Source of the DNA: Azotobacter salinestris
GTDB taxonomy: Bacteria > Pseudomonadota > Gammaproteobacteria > Pseudomonadales > Pseudomonadaceae
Length of the DNA: 64,000 nt
Assembly: GCF_009363155.1 (NCBI RefSeq)
Contig: NZ_CP045302.1
Coordinates: 2,959,001 to 3,023,000, forward strand
Direction: 5' to 3'
Both the position numbers and the translations under genes were made by a program. Positions 8,385-18,500 of the stretch are shown one piece after another. Numbering within the stretch: position 1 is the stretch's first letter; each line of letters starts with the position of its first letter. Under the pieces are notes generated by a model that made no database searches, was not told the origin of the DNA, and saw only the letters and a program-made list of their open reading frames with translations.

Positions 8385-11300
8385 GCGAAGGCCGTTTCAA
8401 CCTGTCAGCGCTCGCCGTACGCGAGCGCTCCATCACCTTGTTCCTGATCTGTCTGATCTCGTTGGCCGGGCTCATTTCGTTCTTCAAGTTGGGCCGGGCG
8501 GAAGACCCAGCTTTCACGGTCAAGGTGATGACCATCGTGACCGCTTGGCCCGGGGCCACCGCACAGGAAATGCAGGACCAAGTCGCCGAGAAGATCGAAA
8601 AGCGCATGCAGGAGCTGCGCTGGTACGACCGCACCGAGACCTACACAAGACCCGGCTTGGCCTTCACGACCTTGACGTTGCTCGACAGCACACCGCCTTC
8701 GGAAGTGCAGGAGGAGTTCTACCAGGCCCGCAAGAAAATCGGCGACGGGACAAAGGATCTTCCGTCTGGCGTGATCGGGCCGATGGTCAACGACGAATAC
8801 GCGGATGTCACCTTTGCCCTGTTCGCGCTCAAGGCCAAGGGCGAACCGCAGCGCTTGCTGGTACGCGACGCGGAGAGGCTGCGCCAGCGGCTGCTGCACG
8901 TGCCGGGCGTGAAGAAGGTCAACATCGTCGGCGAACAGTCGGAGCGCATCTATGTCGAGTTCTCACATGAACGCCTGGCAACGCTGGGTATCGGCCCGCA
9001 GGAGGTGTTCGCCGCGCTCAACGGCCAGAATGCCCTGACGCCGGCGGGCTCGGTGGAAACCAAGGGGCCGCAGGTGTTCATTCGCCTGGACGGCGCGTTC
9101 GACGAATTGCAGAAGATCCGCGACACGCCGGTTGTGGCGCAGGGCCGCACGCTGAAGCTGTCGGACATCGCCACCGTCAAGCGTGGCTATGAAGACCCGG
9201 CTACTTTCATGATCCGCAACGGCAACGAACCTGCACTGCTGCTGGGCATCGTCATGCGCGATGGTTGGAACGGTCTCGACCTGGGCAAGGCGCTGGACAG
9301 CGAGGTGAGTGCGATCAACGCCGAGATGCCGCTGGGCATGAGCCTGACCAAGGTAACGGATCAGGCTGTCAACATCAGCTCGGCGGTCGATGAGTTCATG
9401 GTCAAGTTCTTCGTCGCGCTGCTGGTCGTCATGCTGGTGAGCTTTATCAGTATGGGCTGGCGCGTGGGCGTCGTGGTCGCAGCGGCCGTGCCGCTGACGC
9501 TGGCGGTGGTCTTCGTGGTGATGGCCGCAACCGGCAAGAACTTCGACCGCATCACGTTGGGTTCCCTGATCCTGGCGCTGGGCCTGCTGGTGGATGACGC
9601 CATCATCGCCATCGAAATGATGGTGGTGAAGATGGAGGAAGGTTACAGCCGCATCGCCGCTTCCGCGTATGCCTGGAGCCACACCGCCGCACCGATGCTG
9701 TCGGGCACGCTGGTCACGGCCGTCGGCTTCATGCCCAATGGCTTCGCCCGATCCACTGCGGGCGAATACACCAGCAACATGTTCTGGATCGTCGGCATTG
9801 CACTGATCTCGTCGTGGCTGGTCGCAGTGCTGTTCACGCCCTACTTCGGCGTCAAGCTGCTGCCCGACTTCGAAAAGGCCGAAGGCGGCCACGACGCGCT
9901 CTACGATACGCCGCGCTACAACCGCTTTCGTCAGGTGCTGGCGCGTGTCATCGCACACAAGTGGCTGGTTGCTGGCGCAGTGGTTGGCCTTTTCGTCGTG
10001 GCCATACTCGGCATGGGGTTGGTCAAGAAGCAGTTCTTTCCGATCTCCGACCGCCCCGAAGTGCTAGTCGAGGTGCAGATGCCTTACGGCACCTCGATCG
10101 CACAAACCAGCGCCGCCACGGCGAAGGTGGAAGCCTGGCTGGCCGGGCAGGAAGAAGCCAGGATCGTCACGGCTTACGTCGGCCAGGGCGCGCCACGCTT
10201 CTACATGGCAATGGGGCCGGAACTGCCTGATCCGTCATTTGCCAAGATCGTGATCCGTACGGACAACCGGGAAGAGCGGGAGGCGTTGAAACAGCGATTG
10301 CGCAAGGCGATTTCCGAGGGCCTGGCCGCCGAGGCGCGCGTGCGTATCACCCAACTCGTGTTCGGCCCTTATTCGCCATTCCCGGTCGCCTACCGCGTCA
10401 CTGGCCCGGACGTGGACAAGCTGCGCGATATCGCAGCTGACGTGCAACAGGTCATGAATGCCAGTCCGATGATGCGCACGGTCAACACCGACTGGGGCAC
10501 GCGCACGCCCACGCTGCACTTCACCTTGCAGCAGGACCGGCTGCAGGCCGTAGGGCTGTCCTCCAGCGCCGTCGCGCAACAACTGCAGTTCTTGTTGAGC
10601 GGCATACCCATTACCGTCGTGCGTGAGGACATTCGTACGGTGCAGGTCGTGGCCCGTTCGGCTGGGGATATCCGCTTCGACCCGACCAGGGTCATGGGCT
10701 TCACATTGGCTGGCACCAACGGGCAGCGCATCCCGCTGTCGCAGGTCGGCGAGGTCGATGTGCGCATGGAGGAGCCGGTCATGCGCCGGCGCGACCGCAT
10801 GCCGACGATCACCGTGCGGGGCGACATTGCCGATGGTTTGCAGCCGCCGGATGTGTCAACGGCCATCACCCGGCAGCTACAGCCCACCATGAAGAAACTG
10901 CCGAGCGGCTATCGCATCGAGCAGGCAGGCTCCATCGAAGAGTCAGGCAAGGCGACGGTGGCGATGTTGCCGCTGTTTCCCATCATGCTGGCAATCACCC
11001 TGATCATCCTCATTTTGCAGGTGCGCTCGATATCCGCGATGGTCATGGTCTTCCTGACCAGTCCGCTGGGGCTGATCGGCGTGGTGCCCACGCTGATTCT
11101 TTTTCAGCAGCCATTCGGCATCAATGCGTTGGTCGGTCTGATTGCGCTGTCAGGCATCCTGATGCGCAACACGCTGATTCTGATCGGGCAGATCCACCAC
11201 AACGAACAGGCGGGATTGGACCCGTTTCGTGCAGTCGTCGAGGCAACCGTACAGCGTGCCCGCCCGGTGATCCTGACCGCATTGGCCGCGATCCTGGCCT

Positions 11301-11470
11301 TCATCCCGCTGACCCATTCGGTGTTCTGGGGAACGCTCGCCTACACGCTGATTGGCGGCACGTTCGCGGGAACGGTTCTGACCTTGGTGTTCCTGCCGGC
11401 CATGTATTCCATCTGGTTCAGGATCAAGTCCGACAGCGGCAGCCGATCCGTGGAGGCGGAGCTCGCATGA
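8381..11470 (+). CDS. RND-family multidrug efflux permease
   Basis: A 1029-residue resistance-nodulation-division transporter of full family length. The GTG start at 8381 overlaps the adaptor stop; an upstream in-frame extension lies inside the adaptor gene and is rejected. The first transmembrane helix is SITLFLICLISLAGLISFF. Large periplasmic loops alternate with two helix bundles, and the TM4 segment ILALGLLVDDAIIAIEMM supplies the paired aspartates of the proton relay. The second half contains VRSISAMVMVFLTSPLGLIG and ends with GGTFAGTVLTLVFLPAMYS. Substrates cannot be deduced. It looks intact, although the associated channel gene at 5810-6461 is not. Confidence 0.93.
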   Translation: MSEGRFNLSALAVRERSITLFLICLISLAGLISFFKLGRAEDPAFTVKVMTIVTAWPGATAQEMQDQVAEKIEKRMQELRWYDRTETYTRPGLAFTTLTLLDSTPPSEVQEEFYQARKKIGDGTKDLPSGVIGPMVNDEYADVTFALFALKAKGEPQRLLVRDAERLRQRLLHVPGVKKVNIVGEQSERIYVEFSHERLATLGIGPQEVFAALNGQNALTPAGSVETKGPQVFIRLDGAFDELQKIRDTPVVAQGRTLKLSDIATVKRGYEDPATFMIRNGNEPALLLGIVMRDGWNGLDLGKALDSEVSAINAEMPLGMSLTKVTDQAVNISSAVDEFMVKFFVALLVVMLVSFISMGWRVGVVVAAAVPLTLAVVFVVMAATGKNFDRITLGSLILALGLLVDDAIIAIEMMVVKMEEGYSRIAASAYAWSHTAAPMLSGTLVTAVGFMPNGFARSTAGEYTSNMFWIVGIALISSWLVAVLFTPYFGVKLLPDFEKAEGGHDALYDTPRYNRFRQVLARVIAHKWLVAGAVVGLFVVAILGMGLVKKQFFPISDRPEVLVEVQMPYGTSIAQTSAATAKVEAWLAGQEEARIVTAYVGQGAPRFYMAMGPELPDPSFAKIVIRTDNREEREALKQRLRKAISEGLAAEARVRITQLVFGPYSPFPVAYRVTGPDVDKLRDIAADVQQVMNASPMMRTVNTDWGTRTPTLHFTLQQDRLQAVGLSSSAVAQQLQFLLSGIPITVVREDIRTVQVVARSAGDIRFDPTRVMGFTLAGTNGQRIPLSQVGEVDVRMEEPVMRRRDRMPTITVRGDIADGLQPPDVSTAITRQLQPTMKKLPSGYRIEQAGSIEESGKATVAMLPLFPIMLAITLIILILQVRSISAMVMVFLTSPLGLIGVVPTLILFQQPFGINALVGLIALSGILMRNTLILIGQIHHNEQAGLDPFRAVVEATVQRARPVILTALAAILAFIPLTHSVFWGTLAYTLIGGTFAGTVLTLVFLPAMYSIWFRIKSDSGSRSVEAELA

Positions 11471-11533
11471 ACAGGCACCACTGGCGGGCAGACCCTGCCG
11501 CATTCAATTCACCCATATCGAGGGGAACTGCTA
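11467..11533 (+). other. Start of a possible third operon gene cut by IS insertion
   Basis: An ATG at 11467 overlaps the pump stop (ATGA) and opens a frame of about 20 codons that runs into the IS630-family element beginning at 11534. The coupling geometry suggests a third gene once followed the pump. Too little remains to say what it encoded. Confidence 0.25.
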
Positions 11534-12716
11534 GTGTGGTGAATCACAACTACTCAGGATAAGACTTGTCTACCGCGGAGCTGACAGAGTTTTTTCGGAG
11601 GGCATGCGATGAAAACAGGCCGCCCAGCCGTTCGGATCGAACTGACCGAACACGAGCATGCCGAACTCACCCGCCGCCGAGCCAGGCACAAGGGGCCTGC
11701 CGATATGCAGCTGCGCGCCGAGATCATTCTGTCCTGCGCTCGAGGCGAGTCCGGCTCTTCCATTGCTCGACGGCTCGGCATTACGGCGCAAACCGTTTCG
11801 AGGTGGCGCCTTCGCTTCGCCCGTTTGGGCCTGCAAGGCCTCAATGACGAGCCGCGCTCAGGCCGCCCACGCAGCATCAGCGATGAAAAGGTCCAGGAAG
11901 TGGTCGACCGGGTGCGGCAGACCCGGCCCGACGATGCCAGTCATTGGAGCTCGCGCCGGATGAGCAAGGCCACCCATATTTCACCGGCGAGCGTACAGCG
12001 TATCTGGCGAGCCTTCGGGCTCAAGCCTCACCTGGAGCACACCTTCAAGCTGTCCACCGATCCCGCCTTTGTCGACAAAGTGCAGGATATCGTAGGGCTC
12101 TACCTGAATCCGCCGGATAAAGCGCTGGTACTGTGCGTCGATGAGAAAAGCCAGATCCAGGCGCTCAATCGAACACAGCCGGGGCTGCCGCTGGAGCCTG
12201 GGTATCCGGCGACCCGTACCCATGATTATCAGCGCCATGGCACGACGTCCTTGTTTGCCGCCCTGGATGTGGCCACCGGCGAGGTGATCGGACGTCTCAA
12301 GCGCCGTCACCGCAGCGCAGAATTCCTGGAGTTTCTCAGGGCCATCGAGGAAACGGTCGAGAGCGACAAGGCCATCCACCTGATCATGGATAACTATGCC
12401 GTGCACAAGACCGACAAGGTGCGTGCCTGGCTTGTCGCGCACCCGCGTTATCACGTGCATTTCACCCCGACGTCTGCGTCATGGCTGAATCTGGTGGAGC
12501 GCTTTTTCTCGATGCTCACCCAGAAGTGGATAAAGCGCCAGGCCCATACCAGCGTGAAGGATCTCGAGCAGTCCATCGAGTATTACCTGGCGACCTACAA
12601 CCAGAATCCAAGGCCTTTCCGCTGGAGTAAGGGAGCAGGTGAAATCCTGGCCTCTGTCGGCAGGGCTGCTCGAGCCTTGCAAAGAAATAATGAAGCGAAC
12701 TTGTGATTCACCACAC
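11534..12716 (+). mobile_element. IS630-family element, tandem copy 1 (1183 bp)
   Basis: Terminal inverted repeats GTGTGGTGAATCACAA and TTGTGATTCACCACAC are flanked by TA on both sides, the IS630-type target. It is followed after only the shared TA by a second copy in the same orientation. Confidence 0.92.
11609..12706 (+). CDS. IS630-family transposase (tandem copy 1)
   Basis: A 365-residue DDE transposase. An N-terminal helix-turn-helix ([20 protein letters not shown], near residue 50) is followed by a winged helix segment. The catalytic domain has [22 protein letters not shown] and the terminal Glu segment [10 protein letters not shown]. It starts 75 bp inside the left end of the 1183-bp element. 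It differs from the other copies by a few residues only (Ser in HTSVKD, Ser in RWSKG), so the copies are recent. No frameshift is visible and the enzyme should be active. Confidence 0.93.
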   Translation: MKTGRPAVRIELTEHEHAELTRRRARHKGPADMQLRAEIILSCARGESGSSIARRLGITAQTVSRWRLRFARLGLQGLNDEPRSGRPRSISDEKVQEVVDRVRQTRPDDASHWSSRRMSKATHISPASVQRIWRAFGLKPHLEHTFKLSTDPAFVDKVQDIVGLYLNPPDKALVLCVDEKSQIQALNRTQPGLPLEPGYPATRTHDYQRHGTTSLFAALDVATGEVIGRLKRRHRSAEFLEFLRAIEETVESDKAIHLIMDNYAVHKTDKVRAWLVAHPRYHVHFTPTSASWLNLVERFFSMLTQKWIKRQAHTSVKDLEQSIEYYLATYNQNPRPFRWSKGAGEILASVGRAARALQRNNEANL

Positions 12717-12718
12717 TA

Positions 12719-13901
12719 GTGTGGTGAATCACAACTACTCAGGATAAGTCTTGTCTACCGCGGAGCTGGCAGAGTTTTTTCGGAGGGCATGCGATGAAAA
12801 CAGGCCGCCCAGCCGTTCGGATCGAACTGACCGAACACGAGCATGCCGAACTCACCCGCCGCCGAGCCAGGCACAAGGGGCCTGCCGATATGCAGCTGCG
12901 CGCCGAGATCATTCTGTCCTGCGCTCGAGGCGAGTCCGGCTCTTCCATTGCTCGACGGCTCGGCATTACGGCGCAAACCGTTTCGAGGTGGCGCCTTCGC
13001 TTCGCCCGTTTGGGCCTGCAAGGCCTCAATGACGAGCCGCGCTCAGGCCGCCCACGCAGCATCAGTGATGAAAAGGTCCAGGAAGTGGTCGACCGGGTGC
13101 GGCAGACCCGGCCCGACGATGCCAGCCATTGGAGCTCGCGCCGGATGAGCAAGGCCACCCATATTTCACCGGCGAGCGTACAGCGTATCTGGCGAGCCTT
13201 CGGGCTCAAGCCTCACCTGGAGCACACCTTCAAGCTGTCCACCGATCCTGCCTTTGTCGACAAGGTGCAGGATATCGTAGGGCTCTACCTGAATCCGCCG
13301 GATAAAGCGCTGGTACTGTGCGTCGATGAGAAAAGCCAGATCCAGGCGCTCAATCGAACACAGCCGGGGCTGCCGCTGGAGCCTGGGTATCCGGCGACCC
13401 GTACCCATGATTATCAGCGCCATGGCACGACGTCCTTGTTTGCCGCCCTGGATGTGGCCACCGGCGAGGTGATCGGACGTCTCAAGCGCCGTCACCGCAG
13501 CGCAGAATTCCTGGAGTTTCTCAGGGCCATCGAGGAAACGGTCGAGAGCGACAAGGCCATCCACCTGATCATGGATAACTATGCCGTGCACAAGACCGAC
13601 AAGGTGCGTGCCTGGCTTGTCGCGCACCCGCGTTATCACGTGCATTTCACCCCAACGTCTGCGTCATGGCTGAATCTGGTGGAGCGCTTTTTCTCGATGC
13701 TCACCCAGAAGTGGATAAAGCGCCAGGCCCATACCCGCGTGAAGGATCTCGAGCAGTCCATCGAGTATTACCTGGCGACCTACAACCAGAATCCAAGGCC
13801 TTTCCGCTGGCGTAAGGGAGCAGGTGAAATCCTGGCCTCTGTCGGCAGGGCTGCTCGAGCCTTGCAAATAAATAATGAAGCGAACTTGTGATTCACCACA
13901 C
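12719..13901 (+). mobile_element. IS630-family element, tandem copy 2 (1183 bp)
   Basis: Same ends and length as copy 1. It is separated from copies 1 and 3 only by the dinucleotide TA, so the junctions read CACAC-TA-GTGTG. Confidence 0.92.
12794..13891 (+). CDS. IS630-family transposase (tandem copy 2)
   Basis: Full-length 365-residue transposase with the same DDE segments as copy 1. Distinguishing residues are Arg in HTRVKD, RWRKG near the C-terminus and LQINNEANL at the end, where other copies have LQRNNEANL. The middle position in a head-to-tail trimer means recombination with either neighbour could delete or multiply it. Confidence 0.92.
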   Translation: MKTGRPAVRIELTEHEHAELTRRRARHKGPADMQLRAEIILSCARGESGSSIARRLGITAQTVSRWRLRFARLGLQGLNDEPRSGRPRSISDEKVQEVVDRVRQTRPDDASHWSSRRMSKATHISPASVQRIWRAFGLKPHLEHTFKLSTDPAFVDKVQDIVGLYLNPPDKALVLCVDEKSQIQALNRTQPGLPLEPGYPATRTHDYQRHGTTSLFAALDVATGEVIGRLKRRHRSAEFLEFLRAIEETVESDKAIHLIMDNYAVHKTDKVRAWLVAHPRYHVHFTPTSASWLNLVERFFSMLTQKWIKRQAHTRVKDLEQSIEYYLATYNQNPRPFRWRKGAGEILASVGRAARALQINNEANL

Positions 13902-13903
13902 TA

Positions 13904-15086
13904 GTGTGGTGAATCACAACTACTCAGGATAAGACTTGTCTACCGCGGAGCTGGCAGAGTTTTTTCGGAGGGCATGCGATGAAAACAGGCCGCCCAGCCG
14001 TTCGGATCGAACTGACCGAACACGAGCATGCCGAACTCACCCGCCGCCGAGCCAGGCACAAGGGGCCTGCCGATATGCAGCTGCGCGCCGAGATCATTCT
14101 GTCCTGCGCTCGAGGCGAGTCCGGCTCTTCCATTGCTCGACGGCTCGGCATTACGGCGCAAACCGTTTCGAGGTGGCGCCTTCGCTTCGCCCGTTTGGGC
14201 CTGCAAGGCCTCAATGACGAGCCGCGCTCAGGCCGCCCACGCAGCATCAGTGATGAAAAGGTCCAGGAAGTGGTCGACCGGGTGCGGCAGACCCGGCCCG
14301 ACGATGCCAGTCATTGGAGCTCGCGCCGGATGAGCAAGGCCACCCATATTTCACCGGCGAGCGTACAGCGTATCTGGCGAGCCTTCGGGCTCAAGCCTCA
14401 CCTGGAGCACACCTTCAAGCTGTCCACCGATCCTGCCTTTGTCGACAAGGTGCAGGATATCGTAGGGCTCTACCTGAATCCGCCGGATAAAGCGCTGGTA
14501 CTGTGCGTCGATGAGAAAAGCCAGATCCAGGCGCTCAATCGAACACAGCCGGGGCTGCCGCTGGAGCCTGGGTATCCGGCGACCCGTACCCATGATTATC
14601 AGCGCCATGGCACGACGTCCTTGTTTGCCGCCCTGGATGTGGCCACCGGCGAGGTGATCGGACGTCTCAAGCGCCGTCACCGCAGCGCAGAATTCCTGGA
14701 GTTTCTCAGGGCCATCGAGGAAACGGTCGAGAGCGACAAGGCCATACACCTGATCATGGATAACTATGCCGTGCACAAGACCGACAAGGTGCGTGCCTGG
14801 CTTGTCGCACACCCGCGTCATCATGTGCATTTCACCCCGACGTCTGCGTCATGGCTGAATCTGGTGGAGCGCTTTTTCTCGATGCTCACCCAGAAGTGGA
14901 TAAAGCGCCAGGCCCATACCCGCGTGAAGGATCTCGAGCAGTCCATCGAGTATTACCTGGCGACCTACAACCAGAATCCAAGGCCCTTCCGCTGGCGTAA
15001 GGGAGCAGGTGAAATCCTGGCCTCTGTCGGCAGGGCTGCTCGAGCCTTGCAAAGAAATAATGAAGCGAACTTGTGATTCACCACAC
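13904..15086 (+). mobile_element. IS630-family element, tandem copy 3 (1183 bp)
   Basis: Same ends and length as copies 1 and 2. The right-hand TA (15087-15088) abuts a truncated IS5-family element. Confidence 0.92.
13979..15076 (+). CDS. IS630-family transposase (tandem copy 3)
   Basis: Full-length 365-residue transposase, distinguished by HPRHHVHF where the other copies have HPRYHVHF. The catalytic segments [15 protein letters not shown] and NLVERFF are intact. The right end of this element forms the junction with the truncated IS5-family element, whose transposase reading frame is open up to the TA. Confidence 0.92.
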   Translation: MKTGRPAVRIELTEHEHAELTRRRARHKGPADMQLRAEIILSCARGESGSSIARRLGITAQTVSRWRLRFARLGLQGLNDEPRSGRPRSISDEKVQEVVDRVRQTRPDDASHWSSRRMSKATHISPASVQRIWRAFGLKPHLEHTFKLSTDPAFVDKVQDIVGLYLNPPDKALVLCVDEKSQIQALNRTQPGLPLEPGYPATRTHDYQRHGTTSLFAALDVATGEVIGRLKRRHRSAEFLEFLRAIEETVESDKAIHLIMDNYAVHKTDKVRAWLVAHPRHHVHFTPTSASWLNLVERFFSMLTQKWIKRQAHTRVKDLEQSIEYYLATYNQNPRPFRWRKGAGEILASVGRAARALQRNNEANL

Positions 15087-15088
15087 TA

Positions 15089-15375
15089 GGGCAAGCCCGG
15101 TCGAGGCTTACGGTGCATCTTGCGTAAGGGAATGATGGGCTTCATGCCATACCGGTCGCAGTATTGGCGCAGGCTTTCGCTGTCGTAGCCTTTGTCAGCC
15201 AGTACATACCGGCAGCGCTTGCGCGGACGACCCTGGCTGCCAGGCAGGCTGATCTGCTCAAGCAAGGGCATGAAATAGCGCGAGTCGGCGTCCTGCCCGG
15301 GTGAAAGCATCACTGCCAGCGGATACCCGTTGCTGTCACAGGCCAGATGAAGCTTGGTGGTCAGCCCACCACGGC
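15089..15375 (-). pseudogene. IS5-family transposase, second frame (OrfB), truncated
   Basis: The second frame continues with GLTTKLHLACDSNGYPL and AVMLSPGQDADSRYF, then VLADKGYDSESLRQY with the second catalytic Asp. It is cut after PIIPLRKMHRKPRPG by the IS630-array boundary, losing the last catalytic residue region. Confidence 0.75.
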
Positions 15376-15762
15376 TTCGGCCGAGACATTGGTGCTGCGG
15401 CTCTTGCAGGCCCCTTTTTTTCTCGCACCGCTGGCGGCTCTGGTGGCCCGAATCGACGTTGAGTCGACCATCCAGGTATCCAGGTCGATAAAGCCGTCCT
15501 CACGCAGACGCAGATGCAGATGCCGCAGCACCTGCTCGAAGGTGCCGTTGTCACGCCACAGCCTGAAGCGCTGATATACCGTCTTCCAGGGGCCATAACG
15601 CTCGGGAAGATCGCGCCACTTGGCCCCTGAGCACAGAATCCAGAAGATGCCGTTGAGCATCTGGCGGTCATCTCGCCGGGGGCGGCCCATGCGTTGAGGG
15701 GGAGAAACGATGGCTTCGATCATCGCCCAGCGCTGGGCAGAAATCTCGTAACGGCCTGACAT
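15361..15762 (-). CDS. IS5-family transposase, first frame (OrfA)
   Basis: The 133-codon upstream frame of a two-frame IS5-family transposase, beginning MSGRYEISAQRWAMIEAIV and containing the DUF4096-type segment GIFWILCSGAKWRDLPERYG, then LDTWMVDSTSIRA with the first catalytic Asp. In intact IS427-group elements this frame is joined to the second by ribosomal frameshifting. Here the product would be inactive because the second frame is cut. Confidence 0.75.
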   Translation of the reverse strand: MSGRYEISAQRWAMIEAIVSPPQRMGRPRRDDRQMLNGIFWILCSGAKWRDLPERYGPWKTVYQRFRLWRDNGTFEQVLRHLHLRLREDGFIDLDTWMVDSTSIRATRAASGARKKGACKSRSTNVSAEAVVG

Positions 15763-15826
15763 GGCTGCGCTCGGAACAACGGAGGCGGCATTTTAGCCAA
15801 ATCGACTTTTCAGACAAACCCTATTA

Positions 15827-16926
15827 ATCCGGCAATCCAATAGGGCATAATCGCCATTTTTCCCGATGACCAGTGACGCTAGAAGCCTCAGCCCCTTGGA
15901 ACAGCGCGAAAAACGCGCCATTGCCCTTCGCATGCGCGAGCAGGGGTATACCTACAGAGCCATCGGCGAAGCCGTTGGCGTTCATCTGCGCACCGTGGCG
16001 CACTGGGTCGAGGTGGCGCAGCACCAAGGCAAGTCGGCCGCCATTGAGGGTGGCCAGCGCGGGTCACTGCCAGGAGAGCGCCGCAGCCTCAGCCCGGAGC
16101 AGGAGGCACTGATTCGCACGCTATTGCTCGACACCATGCCAGACCAGTTGAAGCTCGCTTTCGCGCTCTGGACTCGGGATGCGGTACAAGCCCTGATCGC
16201 CCTGCACTGCGGTCTTCAGATGCCGATCCGGACAGTCGGTGAATACCTCAAGCGTTGGGGCTATACCCCACAACGGCCGCTGAAGCGCGCTTATCAGCAG
16301 CAGCCCGAGGCGATACAGCGCTGGTTGAAGAGCGAGTACCCGAAGATCGAGCGGCGCGCCAAGGCCGAGGGCGGCGAGATTCACTGGGGCGATGAAACCG
16401 GCTTGCGCAGCGATAGCCACGCGGGGCGCAGCTACGCCCCGGCAGGGCGAACGCCAGTCCGCGAGGTCAGTGGGAGCCGCTTTGCTTCGAACATGATTTC
16501 GACAGTGACCAACCGGGGCAAGCTGCGCTTCATGCTGTATCGGGAAACCATGACGGCGACCGTGCTGATCCGCTTCCTGGGGCGGCTGATCCGGGACACC
16601 CAGGGGCGCAAGGTCTTCCTGATTCTGGACAACCTGCGCGTGCATCACAGCAAGAAAGTGAAAGCCTGGCTGGATGAGCGTCGAGAGCGGATCGAAGTGT
16701 TCTTTCTGCCGGCCTACGCTCCGGAGCTTAATCCGGACGAGTACCTGAATGGCGACCTCAAGCAGCAAGTGCGCAGCGGGCCAAGCGTGAGAAGCCGGGA
16801 GGCTCTGGAAGGACGGGTTCGTTCGGTCATGCGCCGCCTGCAATCAAAGCCCGAGCGAATTCGCTCGTACTTCAGGCACCCCAAAATTGCCTATGCGGCA
16901 TGATTTGAGGTATTGGATTGCCGGAT
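15827..16926 (+). mobile_element. IS630-family element (about 1.1 kb) with ATCCGGCAATCCAATA ends
   Basis: Inverted repeats ATCCGGCAATCCAATA (left) and TATTGGATTGCCGGAT (right) are flanked by TA within the palindrome ATTAAT on both sides. The element is complete and distinct from the 1183-bp family. Confidence 0.88.
15866..16903 (+). CDS. IS630-family transposase (345 aa)
   Basis: A full-length DDE transposase. The N-terminal helix-turn-helix includes YTYRAIGEAVGVHLRTVAHW (residues 31-50). The catalytic domain has IHWGDETGLRSDSHAGRSYA near residue 173, FLILDNLRVHHSKK near 250 and the Glu segment APELNPDEYLNGDLK near 290. It is only moderately similar to the other IS630 types in the window, and closest in layout to the element at 46.6-47.7 kb. 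It appears intact. Confidence 0.9.
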   Translation: MTSDARSLSPLEQREKRAIALRMREQGYTYRAIGEAVGVHLRTVAHWVEVAQHQGKSAAIEGGQRGSLPGERRSLSPEQEALIRTLLLDTMPDQLKLAFALWTRDAVQALIALHCGLQMPIRTVGEYLKRWGYTPQRPLKRAYQQQPEAIQRWLKSEYPKIERRAKAEGGEIHWGDETGLRSDSHAGRSYAPAGRTPVREVSGSRFASNMISTVTNRGKLRFMLYRETMTATVLIRFLGRLIRDTQGRKVFLILDNLRVHHSKKVKAWLDERRERIEVFFLPAYAPELNPDEYLNGDLKQQVRSGPSVRSREALEGRVRSVMRRLQSKPERIRSYFRHPKIAYAA

Positions 16927-17186
16927 TAATAACAGCTGCGCACAACTCTCAAGGCCCGCCATCAAATGCTCAACCAACAAGAGCAAGCATCAACGGGCAA
17001 GTGCTCTGCGCAACGACTCGCTGCCCTGCAGCTATTTTCGCCTCAGACTCATTCATCCGCCTGTTACCTTCTCTGCCAACCGCTTATCGAACGAGCCGGA
17101 CGCAGCCTATTTTCGCTGCAGGAGGGCACTGTATCGAGGACACCGGCTTTTTGCCCTGCAACCCTATCAAGGCGTCGACAACCAAA

Positions 17187-17289
17187 GGATGGTCTGAAAA
17201 AGACTTTTTCTGAAAATCACAAGCCAGTAACCATGCGGCTTACAGGGCATGTGATCTCGTGAAAAATGGGGGCTTTTTCAGAGTTTCCC
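17187..17289. repeat. Possible MITE: 103-bp foldback with IS5-like ends
   Basis: The left end GGATGGTCTGAAAAAGAC and right end (read on the minus strand) GGGAAACTCTGAAAAAGCC share TCTGAAAAAG and resemble the ends of the IS5-family element at 27.85-29.05 kb. An inner ATCACA/TGTGAT repeat makes the interior fold back. The rest of 16931-17555 holds no supportable gene. Confidence 0.35.
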
Positions 17290-17555
17290 AAAGCGATGGC
17301 TTTCATTAACAAGCGCTCGAATTATATCTTCTGGCAATCAAATATTGCCAAAACCCCTCCCTGCCGGCCGGTCATCGGACAGGGGTCATATATATTCAAT
17401 TCCTGCTGCACATTGCGACTATCTGGCTATGCTTGCTGCTTGCCGAAGAGCAACGAAGAGCCGCTGGCGGCGAACCTCTACTTCTGAAACAACCCTTAGA
17501 ACAATTAGCCGACAATTAAAGCATCCCTGACATAATAAATAGGGAGAATAGAATA

Positions 17556-18401
17556 ATGGCCATAATCAACGGCACTACTGGCAACGACACCCTCAGCGGT
17601 ACCAACAGCAACGATGTCATCAATGGCTTCGCCGGTAATGACCGAGTCAACGGCCGCGACGGCAACGACTTGGTCTTTGGCGGCAACGGCAACGACAGCC
17701 TCTGCGGCGACAACGGCAACGATCGGCTCTTCGGCCAAAATGGCAAGGACTTGCTGGACGGCGGCAACGGCGAGGATTGGCTCGACGGCGGCAACGGCAA
17801 CGATCGGCTTTACGGCCAAAACGGCAAGGACACCCTGGATGGCAGCAACGGCGAGGACTGGCTCGACGGCGGCAACGGTGACGACAGGCTTTATGGCGCC
17901 AATGGCGACGACAAACTCAAGGGCGGAAACGGCAAGGATCTGCTCTACGGAGAAAACGGCAAGGACAGGCTCTACGGCGGCAACGGCGACGATCTGCTCG
18001 AGGGCAATAACGGCAACGACCTGCTCGACGGCGGCCGCGGCGACGACTGGCTGGACGGCGGTGCCGGCAAGGACACGCTGATCGGGGGAGCCGGCAAGGA
18101 TACCTTCGACTTCAACGCGCTCACCGACACGGGCCTGACCAGCAGCACCTGGGATGTCATCAGCGACTTCGTCCGGGGCGAAGACAAGATCGATCTGTCG
18201 ACGCTGGATGCCAACACGGCCACGGGCGCCGACAATGCCTTCAGCACCCTCCTCACCGGCTCGACGGACTTCTCCGCTGCCGGGCAGCTGAAGTTCGACC
18301 AGGGCGTGCTCTACGGCAACGTGGACAACAACACTGCCGCGGACTTCGCCATCGCTCTCACCGGCGTGAACAGCCTGGCGCTGACGGACATCGTCGTCTG
18401 A
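17556..18401 (+). CDS. RTX calcium-binding repeat protein (281 aa)
   Basis: The protein is almost entirely RTX nonapeptides (pattern GGNGNDxLx) from residue 1 to about 180, a perfect 9-residue period of some 20 units. A domain of about 100 residues follows, starting at DTFDFNAL and containing VISDFVRGEDKIDLSTL, the usual C-terminal end of type I-secreted RTX proteins. No catalytic module is visible. It should be exported by a TolC-type system without a cleaved signal and fold on extracellular calcium. The start [15 protein letters not shown] follows an AATAGGGAG ribosome site. Its C-terminal 100 residues are identical to those of the inverted paralogue at 31568-32737, which has 12 more repeats. 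A terminator hairpin follows. Confidence 0.88.
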   Translation: MAIINGTTGNDTLSGTNSNDVINGFAGNDRVNGRDGNDLVFGGNGNDSLCGDNGNDRLFGQNGKDLLDGGNGEDWLDGGNGNDRLYGQNGKDTLDGSNGEDWLDGGNGDDRLYGANGDDKLKGGNGKDLLYGENGKDRLYGGNGDDLLEGNNGNDLLDGGRGDDWLDGGAGKDTLIGGAGKDTFDFNALTDTGLTSSTWDVISDFVRGEDKIDLSTLDANTATGADNAFSTLLTGSTDFSAAGQLKFDQGVLYGNVDNNTAADFAIALTGVNSLALTDIVV

Positions 18402-18447
18402 GCCGGGCAGGATCACCCGCTCCTGGGGCAACCTCCTCGCCCCGACC

Positions 18448-18473
18448 GGCCCCGGCACCTTGCCGGGGCCTTT
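18448..18473 (+). terminator. Rho-independent terminator after the RTX gene
   Basis: Perfect 10-bp stem GGCCCCGGCA/TGCCGGGGCC with a three-base loop followed by TTT. The same hairpin is present in the inverted copy at 31499-31521. Confidence 0.75.
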
Positions 18474-18500
18474 CTGGCTGGAAGAGCGCCGGCCGCCGTG

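Larger units (their letters stand above)
15087..15822 (-). mobile_element. IS5-family (two-ORF, IS427-like) element, 3' end missing
   Basis: A minus-strand element whose start-side end lies near 15800-15822 (CTTTTCAGACAAACCC). Its other end is cut at the TA that borders the IS630 array. The two overlapping transposase frames are described separately. The neighbour on the right begins at once with the ATTAAT boundary of another IS630-family element. Confidence 0.75.
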
